Below are positions 63,464 to 64,000 of a stretch of 64,000 nucleotides of DNA, one piece after another. The notes beneath the pieces are model-generated. The model saw nothing but the letters and a program-made list of their open reading frames with translations, was not told the DNA's origin and did not search any database. This DNA is from Antarctobacter sediminis. Lineage in GTDB: Bacteria; Pseudomonadota; Alphaproteobacteria; Rhodobacterales; Rhodobacteraceae. Each line of letters begins with the position of its first letter. The stretch's first letter is position 1. The stretch is taken from NCBI RefSeq assembly GCF_019218285.1, contig NZ_JAHUZG010000003.1:744001-808000 (forward strand), written 5' to 3'. The translations under genes and the position numbers were made by a program.

Positions 63464-64000
63464 ATGGAGAGCCAGAACGGAGCTCGCAAACGCGCCTTGC
63501 GCTTCATCGGTCAGCAAGACGGCAACGTGACGATCTTTTCGGTCTTCATGATGCTGCTGATCATCCTCATTTCGGGCGCTGCGGTGGATATCATGCGATT
63601 TGAATCCACCCGCGCGCAGATGCAGACCCAGATGGACCGCGCCGTGTTGGCAGCGGCCGATCTGGATCAGTATCTTTCGTCGGATGCGGTCGTACGCGAC
63701 TATATGGACAAGGCCGGAATGGAACATGTCCTACTGGGCACGCAGATCGACTGGGGCTTTAACCACCGGACGGTCAAGGCTTGGGGCGAAACGACGATCC
63801 CGACCTACTTTTTGCGGATGAGCGGCTATGACGAACTGACGCCCCCGGCGATCAGCGTGGCCGAGGAAAAGATCGCCAACGTGGAAATCAGCCTTGTCCT
63901 CGATATTTCGGGGTCGATGCGTTTCAACGACCGTATCGACAAGCTCAAGCCAGCGGCCCAGAACTTTGTCTACAAGGTGATGACCGATGAGACCAACGGG
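63464..64000 (+). CDS. TadG-like VWA protein (third paralogue), 5' part
   Basis: The gene runs off the right edge; 179 codons are seen from an ATG preceded by GGGAGAG. The product has the same layout: an N-terminal segment DGNVTIFSVFMMLLIILISGAAVDIM, then MQTQMDRAVLAAADLDQ and the VWA start LVLDISGSMRFN. The identical stretch EEKIANVEISLVLDISGSM is shared with the second paralogue, showing a recent tandem duplication. The C-terminus is not in the window. Confidence 0.85.
   Translation, partial: MESQNGARKRALRFIGQQDGNVTIFSVFMMLLIILISGAAVDIMRFESTRAQMQTQMDRAVLAAADLDQYLSSDAVVRDYMDKAGMEHVLLGTQIDWGFNHRTVKAWGETTIPTYFLRMSGYDELTPPAISVAEEKIANVEISLVLDISGSMRFNDRIDKLKPAAQNFVYKVMTDETNG

Overview
The window is a 64 kb chromosomal stretch of a GC-rich alphaproteobacterium, most probably a marine Rhodobacterales (Roseobacter group) member. 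The gene content supports this: crotonyl-CoA carboxylase/reductase, a LuxR/LuxI acyl-homoserine-lactone pair, a cbb3 oxidase cluster (ccoNOQP plus ccoGHIS) close to fnrL and hemN, a membrane-anchored cytochrome of the CycM/cy type, and a cytoplasmic reductive-dehalogenase-like protein. No tRNA, rRNA, CRISPR array, insertion sequence or prophage was recognised, and the region reads as ordinary, densely packed core and accessory chromosome.

Layout. 1-4.1 kb: end of a PlsB-like acyltransferase, ccr, then a luxR-luxI quorum-sensing pair with a small overlapping upstream gene. 4.2-6.8 kb: RecD-like helicase and a CurA-type reductase. 6.9-11.8 kb: five tightly packed genes (acyl-CoA ligase, MaoC hydratase, acyl-CoA dehydrogenase, APH-type kinase, thioesterase), resembling a split ACAD10/11 or levulinate-type 4-hydroxyacyl-CoA pathway. 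11.8-14.1 kb: gph, rpe and ghrA-like genes. 14.2-19.9 kb: the complete elongasome operon mreBCD-mrdA-rodA. 20-30.3 kb: two unknown exported or anchored proteins, a GcvT-domain amine dehydrogenase, ytoQ, a GST, mscL, a DUF3141 hydrolase, and ald with a divergent Lrp-type regulator.

30.4-45.3 kb is a redox and microaerobic island. It holds ccoGHIS, a divergent LysR/small-ORF pair, a probable small RNA, a PAS-GAF-GGDEF cyclase, ccoNOQP, a tandem universal stress protein, phzF, fnrL and hemN. Five FNR-type palindromes (TTGAY-N4-RTCAA class) lie in this stretch: before ccoG, before the small RNA, two between ccoN and usp, and one between fnrL and hemN. This makes a compact, self-contained FnrL regulon.

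45.3-51.1 kb: a yejABEF peptide transporter. 51.3-56.1 kb: cycM, pheA, ogt translationally coupled to an RdhA-like corrinoid/Fe-S protein, a beta-hydroxyacid dehydrogenase and a small membrane protein. 56.2-64 kb: Tad-pilus-type genes (two TadE-like and three TadG/VWA-like, the last cut by the window edge) surrounding an NAD-type glutamate dehydrogenase and a decayed DUF2000 gene.

The most interesting candidate is an apparently undescribed FNR-controlled small RNA at about 35983-36094 on the minus strand. It has a well-spaced FNR box, a -10 element, a 5' hairpin and an intrinsic terminator. All assignments come from reading the sequence; no database search was run.
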